DNA of 64,000 bases from Paenibacillus glucanolyticus NBRC 15330 (GTDB taxonomy: Bacteria > Bacillota > Bacilli > Paenibacillales > Paenibacillaceae). Position numbers and translations under genes: made by a program. Where the stretch lies: the NCBI RefSeq assembly GCF_004000885.1, contig NZ_BIMC01000008.1, positions 62,001 to 126,000 of the forward strand, read 5' to 3'. Shown in pieces: positions 63,971 to 64,000 of this stretch. How positions within the stretch are numbered: the stretch's first letter is position 1; the number at the start of each line of letters is the position of its first letter. The notes beneath the pieces are model-generated. The model saw nothing but the letters and a program-made list of their open reading frames with translations, ran no database searches and was not told the origin of the DNA.

Positions 63971-64000
63971 GAACGGTAAAATGTGACTGTGCATACTACG

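Overview
The window reads as chromosome of a Paenibacillus-like Bacillota (Firmicutes). The grounds are moderate GC, strong AGGAGG-type ribosome binding sites with many TTG/GTG starts, several carbohydrate ABC importers without their own ATPase, a YesN/AraC-type regulator, a chitin-active LPMO, a BceRSAB-type peptide-sensing module and many Gram-positive lipoproteins. I see no rRNA, tRNA, CRISPR array, prophage or intact insertion sequence. The species assignment is inference.

Layout. 0-7 kb: an AraC-type regulator cut by the window edge, then a CRE-controlled operon of lipoprotein, two permeases and a GH51 arabinofuranosidase. 7-11 kb: a PNPOx-family protein and two tandem CNNM/CBS membrane proteins with an unusual hairpin between Shine-Dalgarno and start codon. 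11-17 kb: lacZ facing a TetR/hydrolase/acyl-CoA-dehydrogenase operon. 17-25 kb: a secreted repeat protein, a TipA-like MerR regulator, an AGCS symporter, an orphan anti-sigma-like protein, DinB, and a coupled malic enzyme-methyltransferase pair. 25-28 kb: LPMO and a GAF histidine kinase.

28-35 kb is the most interesting operon: a DeoR/GlpR regulator divergent from a complete Ugp-like importer (ATPase, two permeases, lipoprotein), a cytoplasmic glycerophosphodiesterase and an AraM-type sn-glycerol-1-phosphate dehydrogenase. Together they look like a route for importing glycerophosphodiesters, cutting them inside the cell and sending the sn-1 enantiomer to DHAP. That would suit lipoteichoic-acid or phosphatidylglycerol head-group products. 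35-44 kb: VOC protein, ECF sigma factor with a C-terminal extension, a second sugar importer, a type-B carboxylesterase, and two translationally coupled Gfo/Idh/MocA oxidoreductases followed by a repeat-rich non-coding stretch.

44-51 kb is an envelope block on the minus strand: a BceRSAB-like system with a recognisable BceR box, a DedA-family protein and UppP, the last two separated by degenerate tandem repeats. 51-54 kb: a decayed flavoprotein/nitroreductase locus carrying a perfect 18-bp inverted repeat that coincides with its frameshift, then a second two-component system. 54-60 kb: pirin, an NlpC/P60 hydrolase with an odd start region, YwbE, a lipoprotein, a Gln-rich coiled-coil protein, free methionine-R-sulfoxide reductase, a small winged-helix-like protein and a membrane-anchored hydrolase. 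60-64 kb: a GNAT acetyltransferase and an ECF transporter (T, YkoE-like S, fused double ATPase whose first half has lost key catalytic residues and is locally GC-rich).
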